Below, piece by piece: positions 1-7,474 of a stretch of 14,077 bases of DNA. The stretch is from NCBI GenBank assembly GCA_023450335.1, contig JAEXHA010000162.1, forward strand, positions 1 to 14,077, given 5' to 3'. This stretch comes from Actinomycetes bacterium (GTDB lineage: Bacteria > Actinomycetota > Actinomycetes > Actinomycetales > Microbacteriaceae). Both the position numbers and the translations under genes were made by a program. Position 1 is the stretch's first letter; each line of letters starts with the position of its first letter. The notes under the pieces were generated by a model. It saw nothing but the letters and a program-made list of their open reading frames with translations. It was not told where the DNA came from and ran no database searches.

Positions 1-783
1 GGCGCGCAGCGCGCGCTTCTCGCCCGCGGTGACGGCGAACGGCAGGCGGTTCTCGGGCGGCGGCAGCGGGCACACGTACTGGTCGCTGAACGCGCACGGC
101 GGCAGGTAGGCGCGGCGGAAGTCCACCGTCACCGCTCCATCGGCTCCGGGCGCGTCGATCGGCAGGAACCGGAACGCATACGCGCCGTCGAGCACCGACT
201 GGTCGGCGATCACCGCCGACAGGCCGCCCCCCTCGTCCGACACGACGAGGTTCACCGCGTGGCCTTCGACCTCGATCGCGATCGTGCCGGGCACCGCCAC
301 TGTGCGCTCATGACCGTCGACGCTGCGGACGATGCGCTGCGCTCCGGCATCCATCGGCACGAACCGGCCGGGCACCGCCCACCGCTCGTGGTTCGGGTAC
401 GACTCGATCCCGGTGAGCTCCACGCGCCCCGGGGCCTCGGGGTCGTAGACCCGCAGTGCCAGCGCACCGTCGCGCGCGAACGCGCGCACCAGCAGGTCGC
501 CCACCTCGGCCGTCTCGAAGGGAGCGAGGTCGATATCCCCGCCATCCACCCCAGCGCCATCCACCCCAGCGCCATCCGCCCCGGCACCGCGCACCCCGGC
601 ACCATCCACACCAGCACCGGGCACGCCACGCCCGTGGACTCCGCCCGCGTCGGCGAACCATTGACCGCCCACCCCCTCGACGGCGCGCGGGACCTCATCG
701 AGCCAGTGCGTGTGGCGCAACGAGGCGACGCCGTGGGGGGCCGAGACGGTCTGCCAACGGGCGGAGTCGGTGATGGTACTCAT
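1..783 (-). CDS. DUF1684 family protein (3' end cut by window edge)
   Basis: The minus strand is open from the ATG at 783 to the window edge, giving 261 codons with no stop. The visible C-terminal part contains the family's hallmark, a PPCAFSDQY segment followed by CPLPPPENRLPFAVTAGEK, which is typical of DUF1684 (PF07920) proteins. Only a few residues should be missing, since this motif sits close to the C-terminus in relatives. The biochemical function of the family is not established; no signal peptide or membrane segment is visible, so it is probably cytosolic. Residues about 50-80 are an unusual glycine/alanine/valine/aspartate pentapeptide repeat, encoded by 15-bp tandem DNA units, between a normal N-terminus and the conserved domain. 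A weak AAAGG lies just before the start codon. The gene is divergent from the response regulator at 945. Family assignment is firm; function is unknown. Confidence 0.88.
   Translation of the reverse strand, partial: MSTITDSARWQTVSAPHGVASLRHTHWLDEVPRAVEGVGGQWFADAGGVHGRGVPGAGVDGAGVRGAGADGAGVDGAGVDGGDIDLAPFETAEVGDLLVRAFARDGALALRVYDPEAPGRVELTGIESYPNHERWAVPGRFVPMDAGAQRIVRSVDGHERTVAVPGTIAIEVEGHAVNLVVSDEGGGLSAVIADQSVLDGAYAFRFLPIDAPGADGAVTVDFRRAYLPPCAFSDQYVCPLPPPENRLPFAVTAGEKRALRA
542..631. repeat. Six degenerate 15-bp tandem repeats within the DUF1684 gene
   Basis: Consecutive 15-bp units start at 542, 557, 572, 587, 602 and 617. The first two are identical (ccatccaccccagcg) and the others diverge at a few positions. 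The unit length is a multiple of three, so copy-number changes keep the reading frame. On the coding (minus) strand each unit encodes five residues of the type G-V-D-G-A. The repeat is low-complexity and probably forms a flexible loop. Confidence 0.85.
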
Positions 784-944
784 GCCTTTCACGCTACCCG
801 CGACGGCGCGTCCGCGATCCGGCGATGGGGCGCCTCCGCGCCTCCGGACAGCACCCGCACCCCCGCACGACGCACGAAACCCCGGATCGAACAGTGAATC
901 CCGGGTGTGTGGCTCCGGTTCTGACAGAATCAGTGCATATCGCT

Positions 945-1784
945 ATGAATGAATCTGCCCCCCACCAGACAGCGGTCGTCATCGACGACGATCCGCACGT
1001 GCGCGGCCTGCTGGTCACCATCCTCTCGGCCGCCGGTTTCGAGACCGTCGCCGTCGACAACGGCGCCGACGGGGTGGATGCCGTGATCAGGCATCGCCCC
1101 TCGATCACCACCCTCGACGTCAACATGCCCGGCATCGACGGATTCGAGACGGCGCGGCGCATCCGCGAGCACAGCGACACCCACATCATGCTCATCACCG
1201 CCCTGTCGGACGAAGCCGACGCGGTGCTGGGGTTCAGCGTCGGCGCCGACGACGTCGTGGTCAAACCGTTCCGGCCGCGCGAGCTGCGGGCACGGGTGCT
1301 CGCCGCGCAGCGCCGTCGGCAGACCCTCGGCGCCGCCGCAGCGCCCCGCGACGGCGTCCCGGCGCAGAAAGCCGCCGAGGCGCCGACGGCGCCGGCACCG
1401 GCAGCGGCCGAGACCTCCGGCGAGGCTGAGGCACCGGCATCCACGACCCCCTCGACGCGGGGCATCGGCTGGAACGGCCTGTACCTCGTCCGCGCCACCC
1501 ACAGCACCACCGTCGACGGCACACCGATCGCCCTTACGCGTACCGAGTTCCACCTGCTCGCCACGATTCTCGAGGCCGCGCCCGAGGTGCGCAGCAAAGC
1601 CGACCTCGTGCGCGCCCTGCACGATGACCCCGCCAACGTGGCGTGGGTCAGCGACTCGGACGAACGGTCTATCGAAACGCACATCACCAACCTGCGCCGC
1701 AAGCTCGGCGACTCGGCCAGCGCTCCCCGGTTCATCGAGACCGTGCGGGGCGTGGGCTATCGCGCAGCCACGGCGGAACGCTGA
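945..1784 (+). CDS. OmpR/PhoB-type two-component response regulator
   Basis: This 279-residue protein has an N-terminal receiver domain (about 9-120) and a C-terminal winged-helix DNA-binding domain (about 170-275). The receiver shows the acidic triad D14-D15-D16, the phospho-acceptor D58 (in LDVNMPGIDG), T84 and K106 followed by PF. The output domain has LTRTEFHLL and the closing HITNLRRKLG...IETVRGVGYR of OmpR-type regulators. The two are joined by an unusually long Ala/Pro/Glu-rich linker (about 122-165). The ATG at 945 places the receiver at the usual distance from the N-terminus; a GTG at 933 is an alternative. Neither has a clear Shine-Dalgarno sequence, so translation may be leaderless. 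The kinase gene starts 4 bp after the stop, so the pair is presumably cognate. The target genes cannot be read from the sequence. Confidence 0.93.
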   Translation: MNESAPHQTAVVIDDDPHVRGLLVTILSAAGFETVAVDNGADGVDAVIRHRPSITTLDVNMPGIDGFETARRIREHSDTHIMLITALSDEADAVLGFSVGADDVVVKPFRPRELRARVLAAQRRRQTLGAAAAPRDGVPAQKAAEAPTAPAPAAAETSGEAEAPASTTPSTRGIGWNGLYLVRATHSTTVDGTPIALTRTEFHLLATILEAAPEVRSKADLVRALHDDPANVAWVSDSDERSIETHITNLRRKLGDSASAPRFIETVRGVGYRAATAER

Positions 1785-1788
1785 CGAC

Positions 1789-3456
1789 ATGGCGGTGCCG
1801 GTCGGGGGGTATTGGGGTGATCTGCGCACGCGATCGGTGTGGCGCTGGCAGCTGATCCTCGCGGCGAGCGCTGTGGCGATCATCGCGGTGATCCCGCTGC
1901 TGTCGCCCGAGCTGTTCACGAACATGCGGTTCCTTGGCGGCGCACTCGGTCTCTCAGCGATCACGGCCGTCACGCTGCTGGTGCCTTGGCATCTGGCGTC
2001 GGCCTCGGTGATCGCCTTGGTGCCGATGCTCGACATCGTCGCCATCGGCGCGCTCTCGGCCGGCGGCGACTCGCGCCTCGCGCTGCTGTGGGTGTTCCCC
2101 ATCGCGTGGTTCGCGACCTACTACCGGTTCCCGTGGCTGATCGCCGCGCTGATGGTCATCGCCGTCGTCCTGCTGATCGACACGAGCCTGCAGGGGCTGT
2201 CGGCCGAGTACGCGCAGCGCACGCTGGTCATGCTGCTGTGCCTCGGGTTCCTCGGCGTCACGATCCTCGTTGGGTCGCAGCGCACCCGCGCCTACAGCCA
2301 CCTGCTGCACCGGCAGTTCGACCAGCTCGACCGCACGCGGCGCCGCGCCGAGAACGACGCACAGCGCATCGCCGTGCTGTCGAACACGCTCGAGACCGCC
2401 ATCGCCCGCATCGACCAGGACGGCGTGCTGCTGGACGCCAACGCCGCGTTCCTGGGCCTGTACGGCGCCGAAGACATCGACGGGTTCACCCCGACCGGCG
2501 CCGTCGAGTACCGCGGGTACCGCGGCGAACCGGTCGCCCCCGACGACACCCTCATCGCCCGCGCCCGCCGCGGCGACCGCTTCTACGACCACCGGGTGTG
2601 GCTCTTCGACGCCCGCGGCCGATGGCGCGCCCTCGACGTCTCGAGCCGGCCCGTCCCCGGCTCCGACGATCCGACGAACAACCTGATCCTTGCCCAAGAC
2701 GTCACCGATGCCGTCCGCGCCGACGAGCAGCGCCGCACCGTCAGCGCCGTCGTCACCCACGAGCTGCGCAACCCGCTCACCGCCATCGTCGGCCACAGCG
2801 ATCTTCTGCTCGAGCGCGAAGACCTGCCCGTAGACGTCCGTGAGCAGATCGCCCAGATCGGCAGCGCCGGCGATCGCATGCAGCGACTGATCACCTCGGC
2901 CCTCGAGCCGTACGGCAACAGCACGCCCGATCAGGATGTCGTCGACCTGACGCAGCTGGTCACGGCTTCGATCGTCGCGTTCCAACCCGCGGCAGAGGCC
3001 GGACGGGTCCGGCTCTCCGCCGCCCTCGACGGCACGACCGCGGTGCTCGGCGACGCGTTCCGCCTGCGGCAGGCGATCGACAACGTCATCGGCAACGCCA
3101 TCAAGTACACCGCCCGTGGCGGCACGATGCGCGTCTCGGCCACGGCCGACGCCGAGTACGGCGTCATTGAGGTGAGCGACTCGGGCATCGGCATGACCCC
3201 GCACGACCTCGACCGCATCTTCGAGTCGGGGTTCCGCAGTCCCACCGCGCGGGCCAGCGGCATCGCCGGCAGCGGCATCGGCATGTCGGTCGTGCACGAC
3301 ATCGTGTCGGGCCACGGCGGCCGGCTCGACATCACGAGCGAGCTGGGTCGCGGCACCAGCGTGACGATTCGTCTTCCCCGAGCGGATGCCGAGGTCGTCA
3401 CGACCGGGTCCGGCGGCACCACCGCGGACCACCCCACAGAGAGGACATCGACGTGA
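1789..3456 (+). CDS. Membrane PAS sensor histidine kinase
   Basis: This 555-residue kinase probably autophosphorylates at H324 (HELRNPLTAIVGH) and passes the phosphate to the upstream regulator. The N-terminal 160 residues hold about six hydrophobic helices with very short loops, so sensing is probably within the membrane rather than by an extracellular domain. A PAS-like region follows at about 195-305 (ETAIARIDQDGVLLDANAAF). The dimerisation/HisKA domain spans about 318-385. The HATPase domain spans about 420-535, with N-box N432/N436 (NVIGNAIKY), D464 in DSGIGM, and GSGIGM at 494-499. All key residues are intact. The ATG lies 4 bp after the regulator stop, and the stop overlaps the next start in GTGA, indicating one operon with translational coupling. 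The stimulus cannot be named. Confidence 0.93.
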   Translation: MAVPVGGYWGDLRTRSVWRWQLILAASAVAIIAVIPLLSPELFTNMRFLGGALGLSAITAVTLLVPWHLASASVIALVPMLDIVAIGALSAGGDSRLALLWVFPIAWFATYYRFPWLIAALMVIAVVLLIDTSLQGLSAEYAQRTLVMLLCLGFLGVTILVGSQRTRAYSHLLHRQFDQLDRTRRRAENDAQRIAVLSNTLETAIARIDQDGVLLDANAAFLGLYGAEDIDGFTPTGAVEYRGYRGEPVAPDDTLIARARRGDRFYDHRVWLFDARGRWRALDVSSRPVPGSDDPTNNLILAQDVTDAVRADEQRRTVSAVVTHELRNPLTAIVGHSDLLLEREDLPVDVREQIAQIGSAGDRMQRLITSALEPYGNSTPDQDVVDLTQLVTASIVAFQPAAEAGRVRLSAALDGTTAVLGDAFRLRQAIDNVIGNAIKYTARGGTMRVSATADAEYGVIEVSDSGIGMTPHDLDRIFESGFRSPTARASGIAGSGIGMSVVHDIVSGHGGRLDITSELGRGTSVTIRLPRADAEVVTTGSGGTTADHPTERTST

Positions 3457-4589
3457 TCAACACCGGCCTGGTGATGGGATTCGTCGCCATGACGACGGTG
3501 GTCACCGCGATCTACCTGGGACTGGGGTTCTTGCCTCGGCCCAGCCGTGTCGCGGGCATCTGGGCCGTCGCGTTCATCGGCGGCATGGTCGCGGCCCACC
3601 TGTGGGTCAGCGGCGACGCGGTCGACTCGAACGTGCTGCGCGCCATCGCTTCCGGACTCATGGTGCCGATGGTGGCGCTGTTCTGGGTGGGCCTGCGCGT
3701 GCGACGTAGTGCGGCCGGCTGGCACTGGATCCTCGCGGTCGCGTATGTATTCCTCTCGCCCATTGTGCTGGTGCTGTTCGCCGAGACGCCGTACTACGTC
3801 ACGGCGGTGCGCTCGGTGTTCCTGCTGGCGGGGGCGTTCACGGTGGCGACGGTGATCGAGCTCGTGCGCCTGGGCACGCGACACCGCGACGAGGTCCTCC
3901 CGCTGGCGCTGGTGTCAGCGACCTTCACGATCCTCAGCATCATCCACATCTTTCAAGAGGTCGTGCGGTTGATCGAAGGCCACCCGCAAGCGGCGGCACT
4001 GACCCAGACGCGTGATCTCAACATGATCGGGTCGCTCGTCTACATGACGTGCGCTCTGGTGACGCTGCTGCTGCTCACCCGGGCACAGCCGTCGCGGGGC
4101 CGGACATCGGCGGCGGACGCCTCGTTCGTCGAGATCGCCACCGACCGGCTGCGGCGGGCCGAGGCCACCGATGACCGGTGGTGGTCGGTGCTGGTGATCC
4201 GCCTCGATGACCCTGCCGTGCTGCGCGAGGCGTCGAGCACGAACGGGTTTGAGCTGATCACGATGAAGTTCGCGGGCATCGTGCGCACGAACCTTCCGGC
4301 CGAGGCCGACATCTGGGCACGCGACACCGTCGAGTTCGTGGTGCTCCTGCCACGGCCCGAGGGCGCCGTGCGTCAAGAGCTCGTGCGGTTGCTGCGCGAG
4401 ATCGCGGCCGCAGACCCCGATGCCCCGCTCACCGTCCGGTTGTCGGCGAGCGTCGGCTGGGCGGCCGTGGATGCCGTGGGCTACGACCTCGACGCCCTCA
4501 TCACCGCGGCGTCCGCCGCCGCAGACCGCGCTGCCTCCGCCGGCGGCGACCGGTGGGACCGCGTGGTGGCCGCCGACGTCGCGCGCTGA
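3453..4589 (+). CDS. 7-TM membrane protein with degenerate GGDEF-like domain
   Basis: This 378-residue protein starts with about seven hydrophobic helices (near 5-27, 34-52, 66-83, 90-110, 118-140, 148-170, 190-210). A cytosolic domain from about 220 ends in patterns typical of GGDEF domains. The segment EFVVLLP (from E294) matches what follows the GGDEF signature, and ASVGWAAVD...LDALITAASAAADRAASAGGDRW matches the C-terminal ASIG...AD.A...AK..G.NR block. The signature itself reads R290-D-T-V-E-F295 instead of R-x-G-G-D-E-F, and no RxxD inhibitory site precedes it. The Mg-binding aspartate region is also not canonical. The domain is therefore predicted to lack diguanylate cyclase activity and may bind nucleotide or protein partners. 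The GTG start overlaps the kinase stop by 4 bp and has an AGAGAGGA ribosome site 7 nt upstream. The fold assignment is by motif only. Confidence 0.82.
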   Translation: MINTGLVMGFVAMTTVVTAIYLGLGFLPRPSRVAGIWAVAFIGGMVAAHLWVSGDAVDSNVLRAIASGLMVPMVALFWVGLRVRRSAAGWHWILAVAYVFLSPIVLVLFAETPYYVTAVRSVFLLAGAFTVATVIELVRLGTRHRDEVLPLALVSATFTILSIIHIFQEVVRLIEGHPQAAALTQTRDLNMIGSLVYMTCALVTLLLLTRAQPSRGRTSAADASFVEIATDRLRRAEATDDRWWSVLVIRLDDPAVLREASSTNGFELITMKFAGIVRTNLPAEADIWARDTVEFVVLLPRPEGAVRQELVRLLREIAAADPDAPLTVRLSASVGWAAVDAVGYDLDALITAASAAADRAASAGGDRWDRVVAADVAR

Positions 4590-4624
4590 CGCGGCGCCGA
4601 CGCGTCCGTCCGGCGCTGGATGTG

Positions 4625-4644
4625 GGTCGGCGCTTCGTCCGACC
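4625..4644. terminator. Possible bidirectional terminator hairpin between convergent genes
   Basis: GGTCGG at 4625-4630 pairs perfectly with CCGACC at 4639-4644 around an 8-nt loop. It lies in the 72-bp gap between the convergent signalling operon and secretion cluster. There is no T-run on either side, and 6-bp GC stems are common in DNA of this composition, so the role rests mainly on location. Confidence 0.3.
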
Positions 4645-4661
4645 ACCTACTGTCGCCGGTG

Positions 4662-5390
4662 CTACGCGCCGGCATCCACCGCAGGAGACGCACGATGCGG
4701 CAGAGGAGTCTCACCTTCGGCGGCGCGGGTGTCGACGGTACGCTCGGCGCGGCGCTTGCGGTACCGGTCGCGGGCGCCGGTGATGACCATCCACATCGCG
4801 TAGGCCAGCAGTGCTGTGGCGATGCCCGGCACCACCCAGACACGCGCGTCGCCGTTGACCGCCTGGTTGGCCCAGCCCAGCCACGGCACGGCGTACCAGA
4901 CCGTTCCCTTGATCTGCACGGGCATGACCGGGTCGGCGTCGGCGACGGTATTCGCGTCGCCCTGCGTGATGAACCGCAACTCGCCCGAGGTCGAGTCGGT
5001 CACCCGCGCGATCACGCGGTGGGTGACCAGGGTGGGCTTTCCCGACTCGAGCTGGAAGGTCAGCACGTCGCCGATGCCGATCTCGTCGACGGGCGTCGGC
5101 TTGACCACCACGAGGGTGCCCGGCGGCAGGGTGGGCGACATCGACCCCGTCAGGATCGTCAGCGGCGTGCCCCCGATCGCCGCTGGTACGCCCACCACCA
5201 GCACGCCGAGCCCGAGCACCAGCAGCAGAATGCCGATGCTGATGCCCCCGGCCACCGCCCGTGCCACGGACCGAATACGCCCCAGCGGCGTCGTCCGTGC
5301 CGGGTGGATGCCGGCGCCTTGAGCAGGTTGGATGCTCCCGCGCTCGTCAGGCGCGGTCTCGATGAGTGTCATGTGCCGTCGAGACATCAT
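4662..5390 (-). CDS. SipW-like (ER-type) signal peptidase I
   Basis: This membrane protease of about 242 residues should cleave signal peptides of exported proteins. A strong hydrophobic helix (about 45-75) precedes TGSMSPTLPPG, with the nucleophile S83. The usual bacterial general-base lysine is replaced by His in VTHRVI (H124), and an FITQGDAN motif (D145) followed by ADADPV completes the Ser/His/Asp set of the archaeal/ER/SipW branch. A second helix (about 195-215) and a basic tail end the protein. The ATG at 5390 overlaps the TGA of the upstream cargo gene in an ATGA, which favours this start; ATGs at 5387 and 5372 are alternatives, and none has a strong ribosome site. In Bacillus, SipW processes TasA-type cargo encoded beside it; the three neighbouring exported proteins fit that role. 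Confidence 0.92.
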   Translation of the reverse strand: MMSRRHMTLIETAPDERGSIQPAQGAGIHPARTTPLGRIRSVARAVAGGISIGILLLVLGLGVLVVGVPAAIGGTPLTILTGSMSPTLPPGTLVVVKPTPVDEIGIGDVLTFQLESGKPTLVTHRVIARVTDSTSGELRFITQGDANTVADADPVMPVQIKGTVWYAVPWLGWANQAVNGDARVWVVPGIATALLAYAMWMVITGARDRYRKRRAERTVDTRAAEGETPLPHRASPAVDAGA

Positions 5391-6820
5391 CGCCAACCGC
5401 ACGCGACGATGCCGGAAGCCCCTGAGCGGGTGATGTGGACTTTGCCCGACGCGACGGGATTCCACGTCCCCCCTGCAATCTGCTGCTCCACGTAGACCCA
5501 GGTGTTGCCCACGCGGTTCGCTCCGCCCTGCACGTAGGTCGCCAGCGCAGCATCAGCATCATAGATCTGAACCAGTGGGTTCCAGCCGGTGAGATTCGGC
5601 ATCGGATACGCGACGCGCGTCGTGGGTGTCGTGTCGCGCGCCAGGAAGACACGATACGAGGTCTCGGCCTCATACTTCAGGTTCCTCGAGAACGACATGG
5701 ACACGCCATTGCCCGTGCTGCACGCCAAGACCTCAGGCGTTCGGACAGGATCGCCGATCATCCCGAAGCTGTACTGCTGCTCAACCCGATTGGTGCAGGC
5801 CGCCAGAATGATCCCGTAGGGGCTGCCACCCCACAATGACGGGCCGATCGTCAGGCAGTTACCGGGGTACGCGACGCTCTCGATCGCGAAAGTGTCGCCG
5901 GACACCGCGTTCATCCGCCAGCGCTGCGTCGCGCTGTCGGAAGCAGGTTGCGTCCGGAGGGGTGTGGTGCTGGGCGCGGTGGCGGTCAGTCGCGGAGCGA
6001 ATGGGGTTCCCGAATCATTGTTCGCCCAGGATATGTTGAAGGAACCGTCCGACAGTCTGAAGATGCGCCACTGGTAGTCCCAAGACGTGTCGCGACCATC
6101 GTTGAGACAGTTCGAGTCGCGCGCGACGTTGTAGGTCCCGTCGGCCATGTACTGCCGGTAGACACAACGCCCGTCGTTGTAGATGTCGTAGCGGGCCGAG
6201 CTGTCGGTGAAGAACAGGAGGCTCGAACCGACGGATTGGGTGAACGATACCTGCGTGCCTGTAAGCGTCCACGCCGCGAGCGGCGCGTACTGCACCTGCG
6301 TCCGCACACCGAGCACGGCCGACGCGTTCGCATAAGTCGAGGCTCCGGCGGAGGAGAGCGACGTCTTCACACAGAGGATGACCGTCTGCCCGGCATCCAC
6401 TTTGCCCGAAGCGGTGAACGCCGCGGTCGAAGACAACGTGCCCGTCTGCGGAGCGCTCAGAGTCGTGGTGGGGGTGCAAGCGTCGACGGAGGACACCGGC
6501 GCGACGGCCACCGAGATCGCACCGACGAGCCCTGCCGCGGTCTGTGATTGCATGGTGAGCGCGATGCTGTAGTCCGCTCCGCGGCTGCCGGTGTTCACAA
6601 CCGCGACGGCACCGGCGGCGGTGAGGTTGGACGCGTTGTACGTGACGTTCAGCGGCGTCGTGGTCGCATCGGGATGCACCGTCTGCGTCATGCCGATCTT
6701 CGCCGTAGCGGCTTCGGCGTCGAGGTGGGCGGTCGCGCTCCAGTAGGCGATCGCGCCGCCGCCGCCGACGAGGGTGAGGACGGCGACGATCGCCGTGATG
6801 AGCAGGGCGCGGCGCTTCAT
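5387..6820 (-). CDS. Alternate-signal exported protein with ricin-B-like lectin region
   Basis: This 477-residue protein is probably secreted. Residues 1-31 are a basic N-terminus, a hydrophobic core and an AYWSATA junction, the pattern of SipW-dependent (alternate) signal peptides. Residues about 35-180 are a Thr/Ala/Val-rich beta-type region like TasA-family and alternate-signal proteins. From about 185 the character changes: aromatic-rich sequence with repeated Q-W spacing (Q250-W251, Q299-R-W301, Q348-Q-Y350) and an NCLTIG...LAAC segment (321-342) resembles ricin-type beta-trefoil lectins. A further Cys-containing region (about 360-477) is unassigned. Eight cysteines suggest disulfides outside the cell. 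No LPXTG anchor is visible. The start overlaps the upstream stop in ATGA, and the stop overlaps the peptidase start. The DNA from about 5400 to 6250 is visibly less GC-rich than its neighbours. Signal type is confident; the lectin call is tentative. Confidence 0.82.
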   Translation of the reverse strand: MKRRALLITAIVAVLTLVGGGGAIAYWSATAHLDAEAATAKIGMTQTVHPDATTTPLNVTYNASNLTAAGAVAVVNTGSRGADYSIALTMQSQTAAGLVGAISVAVAPVSSVDACTPTTTLSAPQTGTLSSTAAFTASGKVDAGQTVILCVKTSLSSAGASTYANASAVLGVRTQVQYAPLAAWTLTGTQVSFTQSVGSSLLFFTDSSARYDIYNDGRCVYRQYMADGTYNVARDSNCLNDGRDTSWDYQWRIFRLSDGSFNISWANNDSGTPFAPRLTATAPSTTPLRTQPASDSATQRWRMNAVSGDTFAIESVAYPGNCLTIGPSLWGGSPYGIILAACTNRVEQQYSFGMIGDPVRTPEVLACSTGNGVSMSFSRNLKYEAETSYRVFLARDTTPTTRVAYPMPNLTGWNPLVQIYDADAALATYVQGGANRVGNTWVYVEQQIAGGTWNPVASGKVHITRSGASGIVACGWR

Positions 6821-7380
6821 CGCGGCACCTGTACGCCGTCGATCTGCAGCGCGAATGCGACGCGCTGGTCCGGGGTGGCCGCTGCGGTGGCACGGACCTC
6901 GACGCAGGCGGCGAGGGACTGCGCTCCGGCGAGCACGACCGGGCTGGTCGGCGCTGCGGCCGTGGTGATGCTGCGTGGGGTGCTGCCGGTCGCGGCAACG
7001 GGCAGAGGACCACCCGGGCAGCTACCTGCGACCACGCGCACCTCAAACCCCGCCGAGCCGGTGCTCGCGGCCGCGTAGAGCTCGAGCGGGGCGGTCCCGG
7101 TGTTCACGAGCGTCGCCGGCTGGCGCACGGACTCACCGGGGAGCAGGTTCGACCACTTCGCGTCATCGTGCTGCGAGTGCCACGTAGCCGACAGGCCGGC
7201 CGTGCCGGTCGTGATGGTTCCGGCATCCACTGTCACCGAGTCCTGCCACAGTGCGTAGCTGCCGCCCACCCGCGACAGCGCGATGATGAGCAGCGCGCTC
7301 GCGCCGAGGGCCGCGAACACGAGAGTGCGGACACGCCAAAAGACTCGGCGACGAGAAAGCTCAGCGCGCGAGTCGGTCAT
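6817..7380 (-). CDS. Exported protein with alternate (SipW-type) signal peptide
   Basis: This 187-residue protein is predicted to be exported. A basic, arginine-rich N-terminus (SRRRVFWRVR) leads into a hydrophobic helix (about 20-38) and then GGSYALWQDSVTVDAGTI, the aromatic/Ala junction and TVDAGTITTG pattern seen in SipW-dependent cargo. The rest is beta-rich, with PATLVNTGTAPLELY, a two-cysteine segment, and a C-terminal DQRVAFALQIDGVQ strand typical of TasA-like folds. It lacks a C-terminal anchor. The ATG at 7380 is chosen because GAGG lies 9 nt upstream; the in-frame GTG at 7386 would leave only 3 nt. The TGA overlaps the next gene's ATG, so the two are probably translationally coupled. 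It may be a minor structural or adaptor subunit. No specific function is recognised. Confidence 0.85.
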   Translation of the reverse strand: MTDSRAELSRRRVFWRVRTLVFAALGASALLIIALSRVGGSYALWQDSVTVDAGTITTGTAGLSATWHSQHDDAKWSNLLPGESVRQPATLVNTGTAPLELYAAASTGSAGFEVRVVAGSCPGGPLPVAATGSTPRSITTAAAPTSPVVLAGAQSLAACVEVRATAAATPDQRVAFALQIDGVQVPR

Positions 7381-7386
7381 GTCCAC

Positions 7387-7393
7387 CCACCTC
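7387..7393 (-). promoter_or_regulatory. Ribosome binding site deciding the start at 7380
   Basis: GAGGTGG reads on the minus strand at 7393-7387. Its GAGG core leaves 9 nt to the ATG at 7380 but only 3 nt to the upstream in-frame GTG at 7386, so it supports the ATG. Confidence 0.7.
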
Positions 7394-7414
7394 AGACATC
7401 GGTTTCCAGCGGTT

Positions 7415-7451
7415 CGCGGTGCCCGCCCACTCCCCAGTGGCGGGCACCGCG
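7415..7451 (-). terminator. Long GC hairpin after first cargo gene (attenuator or mRNA stabiliser)
   Basis: The arms 7415-7430 and 7437-7451 pair over 15 bp with one bulged base around the 6-nt loop TCCCCA (plus strand). In transcription order it lies 14 nt after the TAA of the first cargo gene and about 22 nt before the ribosome site of the second. No T-run follows, so full intrinsic termination is not assured. Position and strength fit partial termination or 3'-end protection that would give more of the first cargo protein than of the downstream genes. Confidence 0.65.
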
Positions 7452-7460
7452 TGTTCTTGG

Positions 7461-7474
7461 GCTCCTTACGGAGC
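7461..7474 (-). other. Small hairpin with stop codon in a GTAA tetraloop
   Basis: On the minus strand GCTCC-GTAA-GGAGC forms a perfect 5-bp stem with a GNRA-type tetraloop (GUAA in RNA). The TAA stop of the first cargo gene lies inside the loop. It sits directly upstream of the long hairpin at 7415-7451. Confidence 0.5.

Noticed and set aside
542..631. CRISPR-like array
   Set aside because: The units are contiguous 15-mers inside a coding frame, with no spacers and no cas genes nearby.
921..949. CTGACA and TATGAA, 17 bp apart, as a promoter for the response regulator
   Set aside because: The -10 element would overlap the ATG at 945, putting transcription start downstream of the needed start codon.
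1954..3432. Minus-strand open frame of 492 codons opposite the histidine kinase
   Set aside because: The kinase has intact catalytic motifs on the plus strand; the opposite frame shows only compositionally biased sequence.
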